A DNA stretch of 64,000 nucleotides, taken from contig NC_065550.1 in NCBI RefSeq assembly GCF_022605725.1, positions 10,354,001 through 10,418,000 on the forward strand, given 5' to 3'. Numbering within the stretch: position 1 is the first letter of the stretch; each line of letters opens with the position of its first letter. Source of the stretch: Anthonomus grandis grandis. Its lineage: Eukaryota > Arthropoda > Insecta > Coleoptera > Curculionidae. A program made the translations under genes and the position numbers. This document shows positions 11,700-21,638 of the stretch, in pieces. The notes below the pieces were generated by a model. The model saw only the letters and a list, made by a program, of their open reading frames with translations, was not told the origin of the DNA and searched no databases.

Positions 11700-12545
11700 G
11701 CACATGTGGAGTTGGGATTGGAAAAAGGGATTGGAACCTTGAGTTGGTGCTAAACAGTGGGTTAGGTAGTCGTTTGAGCCCTATTTAGGGACTAGGATAA
11801 TAGTTAGGAAAAGAGGAATTATTGGCACAAACACGGGGTGGTGTATACACAATGTGTGCCTGTGTATACACAATTAGAGGTGTGCTTGTATATGCGTGTG
11901 TACATACAAAAAAACGATTAAAACACGATTTTTTTTTTTAATTTTTTACATAGAGTGTTGAATGTGGTCAAGTTATTAATAAAAAAGTGAGGATTGTTGG
12001 AAAAAATACAAAACTTTGGAAATTATGAAGATTTTTTTACATACGTTAAATGCGTAATTATTGCCGGCTTGCACAAGGTTTTTTAGCTCTTGATTAGCTC
12101 TTGAAAATTAAAAAAATATATATATTGGACGACATGTCCAGGACCTCCTATAAAAATTGTAAATTAGACAAAATACGGGCGTACGCACGTATATACACAC
12201 GCATACACATGCGCACATACACATTCACACCCACACGAAGCTGTCGCTCCAAACATATTATCCAAACCCGTGTTTATGTTTGGGCCTTGTGTCTATAACT
12301 CCTATAGGGCTTAAACGACTACCTAACCCACTATTTGGCGCCAACCACACAGTCCCATGTGCTTGCTTTGCCTTTCGCCCCGTATGCGCATACATAACAC
12401 CCAATCCAACCCCAAATTTCCTGAGCCCAATTTCATCTTTTGTTTTAAATTTTAAATATGGCTTAAAAGACTACTTAATCCACTACGTGGCATTAACTCA
12501 AGGCTTCAATCCCTTTTTGAAATCCCAACTACACGCGAGCGCCAA
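11700..12545. repeat. Cluster of inverted and direct subterminal repeats
   Basis: The block 11700-11795 (AGTTGGGATTGG..AAAGGGATTGG..GGGTTAGGTAGTCGTTTGAG) recurs inverted at about 12290-12350 and again at 12455-12545. A partial direct copy of the terminal repeat lies at about 11908-12060. TG-rich (11820-11910) and CA-rich (12180-12240) simple-sequence arms face each other. The region can fold back on itself in several ways. It lies in the left arm of the Merlin-type element, just outside the nested insertion. Confidence 0.7.
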
Positions 12546-12659
12546 TCCACGTAATATTTTGCCTGCTGCCAACCACACAGCACATGCGTGGGCGTATGTA
12601 CATACATAGTTTGTACCTCGTATGTATGTACAGTCGGCAAATTTGAAAATGTCCCTCGC

Positions 12660-14563
12660 ATCTGCTCTCGGACTTCGTTGCCTTACAATTTGGCAACATG
12701 GCTTTTGACTGGAAGGGGTAGCGTACGGCGGGCGGTAGGGTGTATATCGATCGAGTTTAGTCGTGTATAAATAGGAAGGGGTGACGGAACTTATTTTTCA
12801 GTAGATGGGGTTTTTGCAATGGGACGTTTCGAATATTTTTGTGGCTGTGCAAGCTGATATTAAAAAAATCAATCAGTTTGTATTTCTTCCTTATGTAAAG
12901 TTTTTAGGACCATGCGCTATAGTGTTTTATACGTTGGCTAAATGCGCTCTTCAAAATTCTGTTTGGTTCATCACTTTTGAGAAATTACTTTCAGTTATTT
13001 TTTTATTGGGACACTATATTTCTTAACTCCAAATTATTATTTTTTTGCTTGATCTTTCACAAGCTATATTTTTGTTGTCAAAATAAATAGAAAAAAAATC
13101 GTTTTTACATTTTTATGCATTACATAAAAATCCTAATCGATGTTTTCTTTGAATTTTTTTTTATCAAAGTATTACTTTATATTACTCACCCAACATTTGA
13201 AAAATAAAATGCAACTTAAATAAAAATACCAATCCAAATTTTAAATTGTTTTTTGTGTGCGTTATTGTATAAAATAATATAATTTAAAAAAATACCTATT
13301 TGTTTTTTTTATTTTTAAATATATGGTGTGTATTTGAAAATAAGTAAACAAACAGATGTAATTCTATGATAAAATAATAGTTTTTTTAATTCTGGCAGCA
13401 ACCAGTAAGTGTAAACCAAAATATAGGTAATCATAAAAAAAGGAAACATTATAATAATAGAAACTTTAAGTGCTATAGCAGAAACGATAGGTATATGTTG
13501 TATATGTTGAGATTTTTCTCTTTCATCCTGTGTCTAGGAAATGAAAAACGCAAACTCAAACGTGTTTAAGGCATTAAAGGTTTCATAAAAAATAGCGCGC
13601 TATGGTTAGCACCGCCTCCTAGCATTAAAAACGTAATACGAGCTGAGATACTACCAAAACTACTTATTTTGGAATACCCTGTCCAGCGCAGTAAAACTAA
13701 GTACTTGTACTAAGGACTACCATACTATGGGAAAAAAATTAAGATTTTTGTTTCTTTTCCTCACATTTTATTTATAAGTATACCTATATAAAAATACAGG
13801 GTGTAGAACTCGTCAAAAGAAGTTGATATACCAAAAATTGCCTATACTCGTATAGTAACAGTTGCATATTAAAAAAGTTAGTTTGCATTATCGATTTTTT
13901 TTTTACTCATTATCAAGTTAAGTGGACATTGTTTTTACAAAAACTGTTCAAAATTGTCCCCACTTGTTCGATTAACCCAAAATGTTGTTCGGCAAATCCA
14001 TATTTTAAATTGTTTATGTCTATATTTTGGTAAGAGGTAGAAAAAAATCTATGTGGTTCTCCTGAGTAAAGCACACTTTTTAACTGAAGTGATGAATAAA
14101 GTAATAATCTGTTTGTAAAGAAGGCACTCTCGTGATTTCTTCTTGGATAAAAAACTATTTTTTATAATTTATTTATTGAAGCGAAGTTAACTTAAATTAC
14201 TAAACTTTAATTGTAGTAGTCCCGTATCTTTTTTTGTTTACTTTTTTTAAAACCTTATAAAACATATAAGTAATGGATCAAAGGTCAGTTTCAAAGCGAA
14301 AATTTTATTTCCTATTTAATGACAAATTACAGTTTCTTAAGTATAACATCTTAATAACAATTAATAACATTCAACACTACTCTTAACTCCTAACAAGCTT
14401 TAGTAAGTATAATTACAATTTAAATCTACAATAAAAATACTTTTTTATTTAAACTTTTAAATAGCCTATGTGTATTGTGTTTTTTTCGAAACTTACACCT
14501 TTTTTTTTAAATAATAATTATTTAATATCACAGGGTGCATTTGGTATTGGTATGGCTTCTTAA
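12660..14563. other. Non-coding part of nested Tc1-like element
   Basis: I see no coding motif. An open stretch at 12805-13026 follows a C+G-richer patch (12655-12790) but matches nothing I know. Short mariner-end-like sequences occur near 13675 (ACCCTGT) and 13797 (ACAGGGTGTAG), which may mark further small insertions that make the element so long. Confidence 0.45.
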
Positions 14564-15478
14564 TTAATATTTGGTATAAAAACCATTTGCGTCAATGCAT
14601 TGTTGCAGCCTTTTCCGAATTGATCCCGCGTAATTACTAAAATCGGGCCTCCCTCTGAAAGATTCCCAAACTCTTTGAGCGTGGGCTAGTAACGTTTCCT
14701 TAGATCTAATTTGGCCTTGATTAAAAGTATCCCAAGAATTCACCATTTTAGCCCACAAATTTTCGATGGGGTTTAAGTCGGGGCTTCTGGATGGCCATGG
14801 AATTAAATTAAATTCCGGATGTTCCTCAAACTATTTCCTCGCCATACGGGAGGTATGAATTGGACAATTATCGTGCATAAAGGATATTGATCCAGCCGGA
14901 TATAATATTCTGTATGAAGGCAGAAAAGAATTTTCCAAAATGTCCACGTAGTCCGCGGAATATATTCGGGGTGGCGTGGTTACCAGCATTCTGGGTCCAT
15001 TTTGGGTCATCCAACCCCATAATGACAATGTTATTCTCCCGCTTTTTTCAGTTTCTTGGACATAATGGGAATCATATCTGGTACTTGTAGGTCTCCACAC
15101 TAATTGATGGGACCTTATGTCTGAAGAAAACGTTTTTTCGTCGGTATTGATCACATTTGACCAGTCTCGGTCAATATATCCTTGAGCAAACCTTTGCCTT
15201 CGCTCTGCGTTGTCGACCGTTAATTTGGCCTTTTTGGCTGGTCGTCGGCTACAATTTATTCCAGCTGAACGAAGAGTATTCCTAATTGTTTGCATACTAA
15301 CATCCAAGTTCATGGTTTCTTTGACCACCCGGCTATTTGTGAAAGGGTTATTTCTTACTTGGGTAACAATAGCTTCTCTCATATTTTCGGTCAATACAGG
15401 TTGCCTTCCAGGATGTTGTCTGGTTTCTACATGCCCTTCTACCTCTTGACGTTGGATCCAGCATCTAACTTGTTTGAC
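14564..15478 (-). CDS. Exon 2 of the Tc1-like transposase (with TAG)
   Basis: Encodes the second HTH half, the GRQPVL linker and the DD35E catalytic domain, interrupted only by TAG at 14833-14831. The C-terminus ends ANGFYTKY. Confidence 0.85.
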
Positions 15479-16640
15479 CTGTTTAAAAGCAAATACAGTA
15501 ATTAGTATTAATTAATTAAATAGATATCTATTATACTATTAGGTTGGTGACAACAGTTTAGCAAAGGGGTGGCTTATATGTATAGGTATAGATAAAAAAT
15601 AGCAGTAAATATTTTATTATTAAGAATAAGTTAATAAAGTAGGTACTAAAAAAGCAATAACAGCGTCTCTTAACAATAATAAAATTTTATATTATTTGTT
15701 GGTGTTTTTTTAAAACATTCAGAGCGTTACGTCAAAATATATTTCTATGACAACTTTTTTTAATATATTATGGTGAAAAGCAAATAAAGCGAAAATATTG
15801 ACAAAGTTTTCAAAGTGAAAATATTTCAGATTAAAATGTTTGCTATGAGTTTTATAAAACCTTCATATTTAAAAATAACAACCGGCGCGAAGAGACAAAA
15901 TTATTTTAAATTATAATAAAAGCAGGCGATAGAATTCTTCTCTTCTTTTTCGTAAATTACCTATGTCAAAGCTCACTTATGTCAATGCTCAGTCTAATAT
16001 CGTAAAATGCATATACATAATGTATCATATTACTAAATCGAATAAATATAATTAACGAGGTAAAGCTTAAATTTGGCATAAAAAAAACCCAGTCACAGGT
16101 ATAATAATAAATACAATAATAATAAAGATATAAAAATATACTAGATGGATACAAGTAATGCCGAAAATGGGTAAAAAAAACAATCAATCATATGTAAAAT
16201 GATTTTACTTTAAAAATAAAACAAAAACATTTTTTATTTTGATAGACCCAATAACATGTATATTTTTTTTTGTTAAAAAATATAGGTAAGTTTTATAACT
16301 TTTTTAGATATCTATCGATAAATTAAACTTAAAATATGTAATTTTCAGCTATTTTTCTAAATAAAAAATTTAATGAAAAAATTATAAATTACCCTCGAAA
16401 TCACTCCTATTTGAATAGATTCCCGGGACGATGAGATAATAATTTTCGTTTTTGATCTATTAAATTTATTAGCTTATTTCGGGATATCAAAAAAAGTTGG
16501 TTCCGTATAAAAACAAACCTTTTTTCTTAAATGAAAGTTAAAGAGAATTTTTGAAGATTTTTGACGAATTTCATAGTTTAGTTTAAATAGATTTTACCTT
16601 ACAACAAATTTAAATGAAATGCATACAAAAAAAAACTTAC
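15479..16640 (-). other. 1162-bp intron in the Tc1-like transposase gene
   Basis: GTAAGT donor at 16640 and an AG acceptor at 15480-15479 after a poly-pyrimidine-poor AT tract. It is phase 0, and the flanking peptide joins into a normal HTH region. It is AT-rich and non-coding. Whether it is an old spliced intron or an insertion that mimics one cannot be told without RNA data. Confidence 0.65.
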
Positions 16641-16754
16641 TGAAATATCCGTAGCCATTGCTATTTCTCGTAAGGTGGCACTCATCTCATGCATAACAAT
16701 AATTCTAGTACGAATTTCCATGGTACTGTCCCTCTGTCCAGGCAATCTTGGCAT
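16641..16754 (-). CDS. Exon 1 of the Tc1-like transposase
   Basis: Starts at ATG 16754 and ends in phase 0 before a consensus donor GTAAGT (16640 downward). It encodes MPRLPGQRDSTMEIRTRI and the first HTH helices. Confidence 0.75.
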
Positions 16755-17324
16755 TATGAAAAAATATTACAAAAAACACTTTAAAAAATAAAAAAAATTA
16801 AACACGTAAATAGACTCGAGACACTTATAAACACAAAAGACAGTACAATACTACTTACCACCAAATTTATTTATAATTACCACCTTATACATTTTACCTG
16901 CATCCCCGTTCCACCAATTAATATGAAAAACCCTCCTTAAAAATAGATCTTAAAATTTACAATGGTAACCTTACACACAATGTTATAATGGAATCCATCG
17001 CATAAGCTGCCCCCGCATCAGCCCCCGTTACTTATTTCCGAAAAATACCGCTATACTTTCTTCATTCATACAGTGTAGCCAAATTGTGCTTAAATTACGT
17101 GTAAATGGGTAAAGAGCCACAGAGCGAGGGACATTTTCAATTTTGTTGACTGTACATACGAAGCTACCACCCATGATTTGCATGTTAATACTTGCAAATA
17201 CGTGCAACTTTTAATACTTCATAGTAGAACACCAGAGAAGATTTTTAACTTGAAAGTTATTTGCTACTCTATTAAATTGTAAAAATTTCGTTGTAATTAA
17301 ATTAATAAATAATAATTATCTTAC

Positions 17325-17444
17325 CGTTGATAAAAGTAACAACGGAAATATTGAACAAGACTGACTCTTGTTACCCCAAAATAGTCATGCGCAGTGGTTG
17401 TTGACATTCTACACGCCCAGGCACACAACAAATCCAACTGCGTC
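17325..17444 (-). pseudogene. Possible second exon of Merlin-type transposase
   Basis: On the minus strand a stretch between an AG acceptor (17446-17445) and a GTAAG donor (17324 downward) is open in one frame (LDLLCAWACRMSTTTAHDYF, then GVTRVSLVQYF). This resembles the HTH segment that follows the zinc ribbon in IS1595/Merlin transposases. The phase does not join cleanly to the frame at 17533-17856 (one base off), so either the exon border differs or an indel has occurred. Confidence 0.5.
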
Positions 17445-17534
17445 CTAATAAAAATAATATAATCTGCATTGCACATAAAAACAAGTAAAAAACTAGCAAC
17501 TATATAGATTCAACAATACAGATTTTACTTAATT

Positions 17535-17856
17535 ATATAGGTTGCTTAAATAAACACCTATAAGGTAAGACAAAATTAAAAAAATAAAAATATATCCTAC
17601 CTATTTTGCTTTTTTCAAAAAATGAACCGCATAAAGCCAAATATTTTCTCTTGCAATTTTTACAGAAAAAAAAATGCCCCAACGGCTTTGACGCGTCAAG
17701 CCGCAAAACGCATGCCCTCCGACATCGGCGGTTTTTGCATCGCAACTCACCCCTCACCAGTCTGCGGTCTATTAAATAATTTAAAAGTTCTTCGTCGCTA
17801 AGCCTTGAAGTCGTATTCATTTCTCGATAGTCTTGAATTTCCATTTTATTTATCAA
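17535..17856 (-). pseudogene. Merlin/IS1595-like transposase N-terminal zinc ribbon
   Basis: Minus-strand frame whose first about 85 residues look like the N-terminus of Merlin-type transposases. A helical SDEELLNYLI segment is followed by a zinc ribbon with cysteines C40, C45, C65 and C68 (RCKNRRC and FFCKNCKRK), then a GSFFEKSKI motif matching the 'GTFFxxSKL' block of the family. A GTAGG donor-like sequence follows KSKI. Beyond it the frame runs into random residues. The DDE nuclease part is not found in the element. Confidence 0.65.
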
Positions 17857-18334
17857 ATATAATTTTCTTTAACAGTAAACCAGTACTCAGTCGACAAAAT
17901 GTCGCCAACAATAAGTAAAAAACTTGGGAAATCCATAAATAAAAATGAAATTCATTTGTTTTATAGCAACAAAAGCTAACTTTCTTGGATAAGCTTTTTT
18001 GGAAATCGTTTATTTTATGTAATTTTGTACGAATTTAAAATATTTTAGAGATTTACTACTTTGTGCTTTAGAAAAGAATAAAAATATTTAATGAACATTC
18101 AAATTACTTAAAAAATATATATTATGATTATATAAATAAACAAATACTTACCTATAATGAGACACAAGAGAAAATTTCAATAATCGTACTCGTACAGTAG
18201 CCACTCCCAATAAATAATAAAATAATATTTTGTTGACGTGACATTTGACAGTCTTTTTTTATTTATGACTTAATCCGTATTTACATATTTGATATTCCTA
18301 ATTCGCCTGTAGAAATTTGTGTTTATGACCTAAA

Positions 18335-18618
18335 GAAGTGATGTATGAAGTTATAGAATTTGGTTAATTAAGGCTTTAAATTTGAATTAATAGCGTATAT
18401 AATGATCAACGTGATGGTTAGTCGCTAATAGAGTGCAGTTAAGCGGGCTGAAATTGTGCATTATACGTAAATAGAAAATCCTTTTTAATTTTTGAAATTT
18501 TGCATGTTTTTACTTCATCCTCACTTTTTTATCAATAAAACGTTCAAACTCAACATTCTTTGTAAAAATTTTCAAAAAAAAATCGTTTTTTAGACGTCCC
18601 TTTAACTTTACCGCACCC
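18335..18618 (-). repeat. Right long terminal inverted repeat of Merlin-type element
   Basis: Inverse match to 11408-11699. Confidence 0.88.
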
Positions 18619-18626
18619 TAAACTAC
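18619..18626. repeat. Right 8-bp target-site duplication of Merlin-type element
   Basis: TAAACTAC, identical to 11400-11407. Confidence 0.9.
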
Positions 18627-18816
18627 TTTATCATTTTAAAAGAAATAAACTTATTAACGTACAAGTCTTAACAGCAAGAAAACAATTCTCTGACTAACTC
18701 ACAACAAACGTTTTTATGCAAAATCGCCAAACATTACAAATAGAAATATAAGAAATATATTATAAAAAATATATATTAAAAACATTGGTAAATAACTACG
18801 ACGCAGCGTCGACAAT

Positions 18817-19499
18817 AGGTTTGTTCTCTGAAAATTTCTTCCAAGTTTGAAACTGTTTCCAAACCATTCTTTATGCGCATGCGTAAAATATTACAACTTC
18901 TGATCGATTTGAAACCGTCTGTGCGAACATCAAATACGGGTTGAGTGAAAAAGAAGAATAACCTCACTTTTTTATTCACTCTAAAATGGTCGAGAAATTC
19001 TATTCTATTAAATTGGGACACAGTTTCATCAAAATAGTTTTGATTTTTGAGCCTTATCCGTTCTTCAATTAAATCTTCTTTAAAGCCTGTATCGGAATCA
19101 ACATAACTCGGAATCAACAAAATTCTGATTGATTCTTCCGACGATTTAAAATTACTCATTTCCTTAATGGACTCATTTTTAGACTAATCCAACAATTTAA
19201 AATAGAATTTTTCAAAACGAATATCAAGGACTATACAAAATGACAAAATATAAACAACCATTTAGAGGTTATGTTCATATTCCGAAGATTGACGTTGACT
19301 GGCTACACGAATTCTCTGACACTTTGCTTGAAATAAATCCGAAAACAAGTCTGATTATCAGATGACGATCAGAAATTTGTGTAAGAACATCAAACTTTTC
19401 ATTTGAAACCGATCAGAAGTTTCTGTGCGAACGCATTTTACTCTATTGCGCATGTTTATTTGTCGAAAACTTGTTTCTTACTGCTGTGAGAACAAACCT
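18817..19499 (-). mobile_element. PIF/Harbinger-like non-autonomous element
   Basis: The termini AGGTTTGTTCTC at 18817 and GAGAACAAACCT ending at 19499 are perfect inverted repeats. A 3-bp direct repeat AAT lies outside each end, consistent with the 3-bp duplications of PIF/Harbinger. The interior keeps a minus-strand N-terminal coding piece (see 18960-19159). The nuclease domain is gone, so this is an internal deletion derivative. A related stretch lies at about 60860-61315. Confidence 0.75.
18960..19159 (-). pseudogene. Harbinger-like transposase N-terminal fragment
   Basis: The minus-strand frame starts at ATG 19159 and encodes MSNFKSSEES, an acidic DSDTGFKEDLIEERIR stretch, then FNRIEFLDHFRV. 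The acidic leader plus 'F-x-EFLxHFR' pattern is what I associate with insect Harbinger nuclease N-termini. The rest of the domain is lost. The homologous segment near 60870-60995 is more decayed. Confidence 0.5.
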
Positions 19500-19502
19500 A
19501 AT

Positions 19503-20779
19503 ATCCCTTTAGATTCCTCTCTCGAGCGAATAACTGCAGTGGGTTGATTTATTCCGGTCAGCTTTATTACGAGCATCTCACATAGGTATAAAAACAAATT
19601 AAGGATATCACAAACTAAGGCTGTAGCGTGCGTACAGAAGGCAATACAATTAAAATATAATAAAATATATGATTTTGACTAACCGGTAGACTAAAGAATT
19701 CAGTACTAGCTGTAAAAACGACAGAAGAAATATTTATGTATGTTGTACATACATATGCACATAGCTGATATGGTTAAAAATTTTAAGATTAGAAGTCTGA
19801 AGATTACATTTAATATATATTTCTTTAACAATTACATTTTATGCAATTTTAAAGCCATAACTCCCCTACTTTTAGTGTAATTATGTTATTTCATTTAATT
19901 TACTTCATTTCCATTTTAAGAAGATAATATAAAAAAAATGAAAACTAGAACAGAAAAATGTACTGTGTTAAAGTGTGTAACTTGATAAAATTATAAAATG
20001 TATGAAAAAACGGAGCAGCATACATAAATTTATAAATTACCTGCTTACTACTAATCTTAAAAACCTAATATACACGCCAAGAATTAACATGAATTTTCAA
20101 TAACATATGTATGCTATTAATTTAAGCTTTTAGAGTTACTTCCTGAACATCATTAGGAATAAACCATATTTGTGGAATTTCTTCTACTTTCAACTTTTTC
20201 TTAAATAAAAATATAAATAAATTATATTTTAATTATTATATTACGCGTGTTTAAAATTTCATAAGCCAAATATTACGCAAAATATCAGCAGCAACAGCTG
20301 CAGATAGTCAGACACGAAGTAATTTTCGTTTTTCTGTATCTAATTAGATAAATGTGCCTTTTTTGGAAAATACGGTATTTAATTTATTACTTCTTTGAGA
20401 AACGTTGTCGTGCTATATAGTAAGCTGATGTGTGTTATTACTATTAGTCTGTAAGAAAATGTGTTTTACATTAAAAAAAATATATATATTATTAAAACCT
20501 GTTTCTTTAAAAAAAAATTAAAAAAAAAACATAAGAAGAGTGTCAAGTCGAGCAAAGCTACCAGATCCCATACCTTTGACCGCCTGGGTCTCTAGAGACG
20601 TTTATCAGAGTTTACAAGCCCCCCATAGTTACAAATAATACTGAATTGATTTTTTTGACATGAAATTTTATGTCAGTTCATTCATATTACTTATATGTAG
20701 TTTTAGTAATATGAATAAAATTTAAAGTAATTTTAGGAATATATTTACCTTAAACATGACAGTAGGCTTAAGAGTTATA
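19503..20779. other. AT-rich spacer
   Basis: No gene or bounded repeat recognised. Confidence 0.5.
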
Positions 20780-21636
20780 CATGGTGTTCATTTGAAAACT
20801 TCCCACCACGGATTTATCGAAAACCACTGTTGAAAAACACTAAAAAAAACGCCAAAATACGTCAAAAGGTTTGTCAAGGGGGACAACTTTCTAACCTAAA
20901 ATTACTTCACCCCTTTTCACCCTCTGCCCTCCAGGGTCATCCCCTCAAAAATTTTAAATGGCAAGGGGTATCGAGTAATAGCTTGTTTAAAAGGTCTTTC
21001 GAAGTATTTTATTTTGACGTTTGATTTTTTTTAAATCGGTCGATTCGTTTTCGAGAAAATTAGAAAAATCTTTGTTTATCTTAATTTATTCAGATAGAAA
21101 ACAAAAACATGAAAATATAAGTTTTTATTTCAATAAGTATTCAAAATGTTGCCCGTTTTTGGCCAAACAATGATATAGGCGATGTTCAAATTCCTGAGTA
21201 AACACAATAGATTTCAAATGACTCCATAGAAAAAAGTCTAACGGGGTTATATCAGGAGATCTAGCAGGCCATTCTATAGGCCCCGTTCGCCCTATCCATT
21301 TATCTGGAAACTCGTCGTCTAGCCATTGCTGAACGGGAAGAACATAGTGAGGAGAAGCGCCGTCTTGCTGGAAATATATTTCAATCGACCGATTTGAAAA
21401 AATCAAACGTCAAAATAAAAGACTTCGAAAGATCTTTTAAACAAGCTATTACTCGAGACCCCTTGCCATTAAAAATTTTTAAGAGGATGACCTTGGATGA
21501 CAAAGGGTGAAAGGGGTGAAGTAATTTTAGGTTAGAAAGTTGTCCCCCTTGACAAACCTTTTGACGTATGTCGGCGTTTTTTTTTTCAGTGGTTTTCGAT
21601 AAATCCGTGATGGGAAGTTTTCAAATGAACACCCTG
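20780..21636 (-). mobile_element. Mariner-like (DD41D-type) deletion derivative with 250-bp inverted repeats
   Basis: Two long arms (20780-21032 and 21388-21636) mirror each other closely, from GGTGTTCATTTGAAAACTTC at the outer end to TTTTGACGTTTGATTTTTT at the inner end, with TA outside. Between and partly inside them is the C-terminal part of a transposase on the minus strand. The whole is only 857 bp, so the N-terminal half of the transposase is deleted. Confidence 0.88.
21125..21406 (-). pseudogene. Mariner-like DDE_3 transposase C-terminal part
   Basis: Open minus-strand frame containing FQQDGASPHY (second catalytic D), KWIGRTGPIEWPARSPD and TPLDFFLWSHLKSIVF. If the D of TPLD is the third acidic residue, the spacing is 41. 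The end runs into the inverted-repeat arm (to LLK and stop). The first catalytic block and HTH are missing. Confidence 0.85.
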
Positions 21637-21638
21637 TA

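Larger units (their letters stand above)
14564..16754 (-). pseudogene. Tc1-like transposase, two exons, one premature stop
   Basis: Exon 1 (16754-16641, 38 codons from ATG) encodes the start of a paired-like HTH (LREIAMATDIS). Exon 2 (15478-14564) continues in phase 0 with VKQVRCWIQRQ. Together they make 342 codons including the stop, the usual length for Tc1 transposases. Catalytic residues in the joined numbering are D151 (INTDEKTF), D241 (FMHDNCPIH) and E277 (SPDLNPIENLW), so the last spacing is 35 (DD35E). Codon 254 is TAG (14833-14831); downstream of it the frame is open to the natural stop at 14564. Apart from that stop the frame is intact, which suggests recent activity. Confidence 0.87.
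12631..17152 (-). mobile_element. Nested Tc1-like element, 4.5 kb, with intron-containing transposase
   Basis: Bounded by TA at 12629-12630 and 17153-17154, with 29-bp terminal inverted repeats (12631-12659 and 17124-17152, 26 of 29 matching) that share TTGAAAATGTCCCTCGC. It carries one minus-strand transposase gene (16754 to 14564). The element is unusually long for Tc1/mariner (commonly 1.2-2.5 kb): 1.2 kb is the intron and 1.9 kb (12660-14563) is non-coding 3' DNA. Because its ends and TA duplication are intact, it inserted after the Merlin-type element. Confidence 0.85.
11408..18618. mobile_element. Merlin-type DNA transposon, split by a nested Tc1-like element
   Basis: The ends read GGGTCCGTTAAAGTTAAAGG at 11408 and, inverted, GGGTGCGGTAAAGTTAAAGG at 18618, continuing as roughly 285-bp inverted repeats. 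An exact 8-bp duplication TAAACTAC flanks both ends (11400-11407 and 18619-18626); 8-9-bp duplications are characteristic of Merlin (IS1016-like) elements. Inside the right arm is a minus-strand reading frame with a four-cysteine zinc ribbon resembling IS1595/Merlin transposase N-termini. The total is 7.2 kb, but 4.5 kb of it is the nested element at 12631-17152, leaving about 2.7 kb. I see no DDE catalytic part, so this copy is non-autonomous. Confidence 0.8.

Noticed and set aside
12805..13026. Second gene inside the nested Tc1-like element
   Set aside because: A 73-codon frame without motif; C+G falls off and no homologous copy is visible to test it.
14887..15449. Plus-strand open frames opposite the Tc1-like transposase
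   Set aside because: They are antisense shadows of the minus-strand transposase exon and show no domain of their own.
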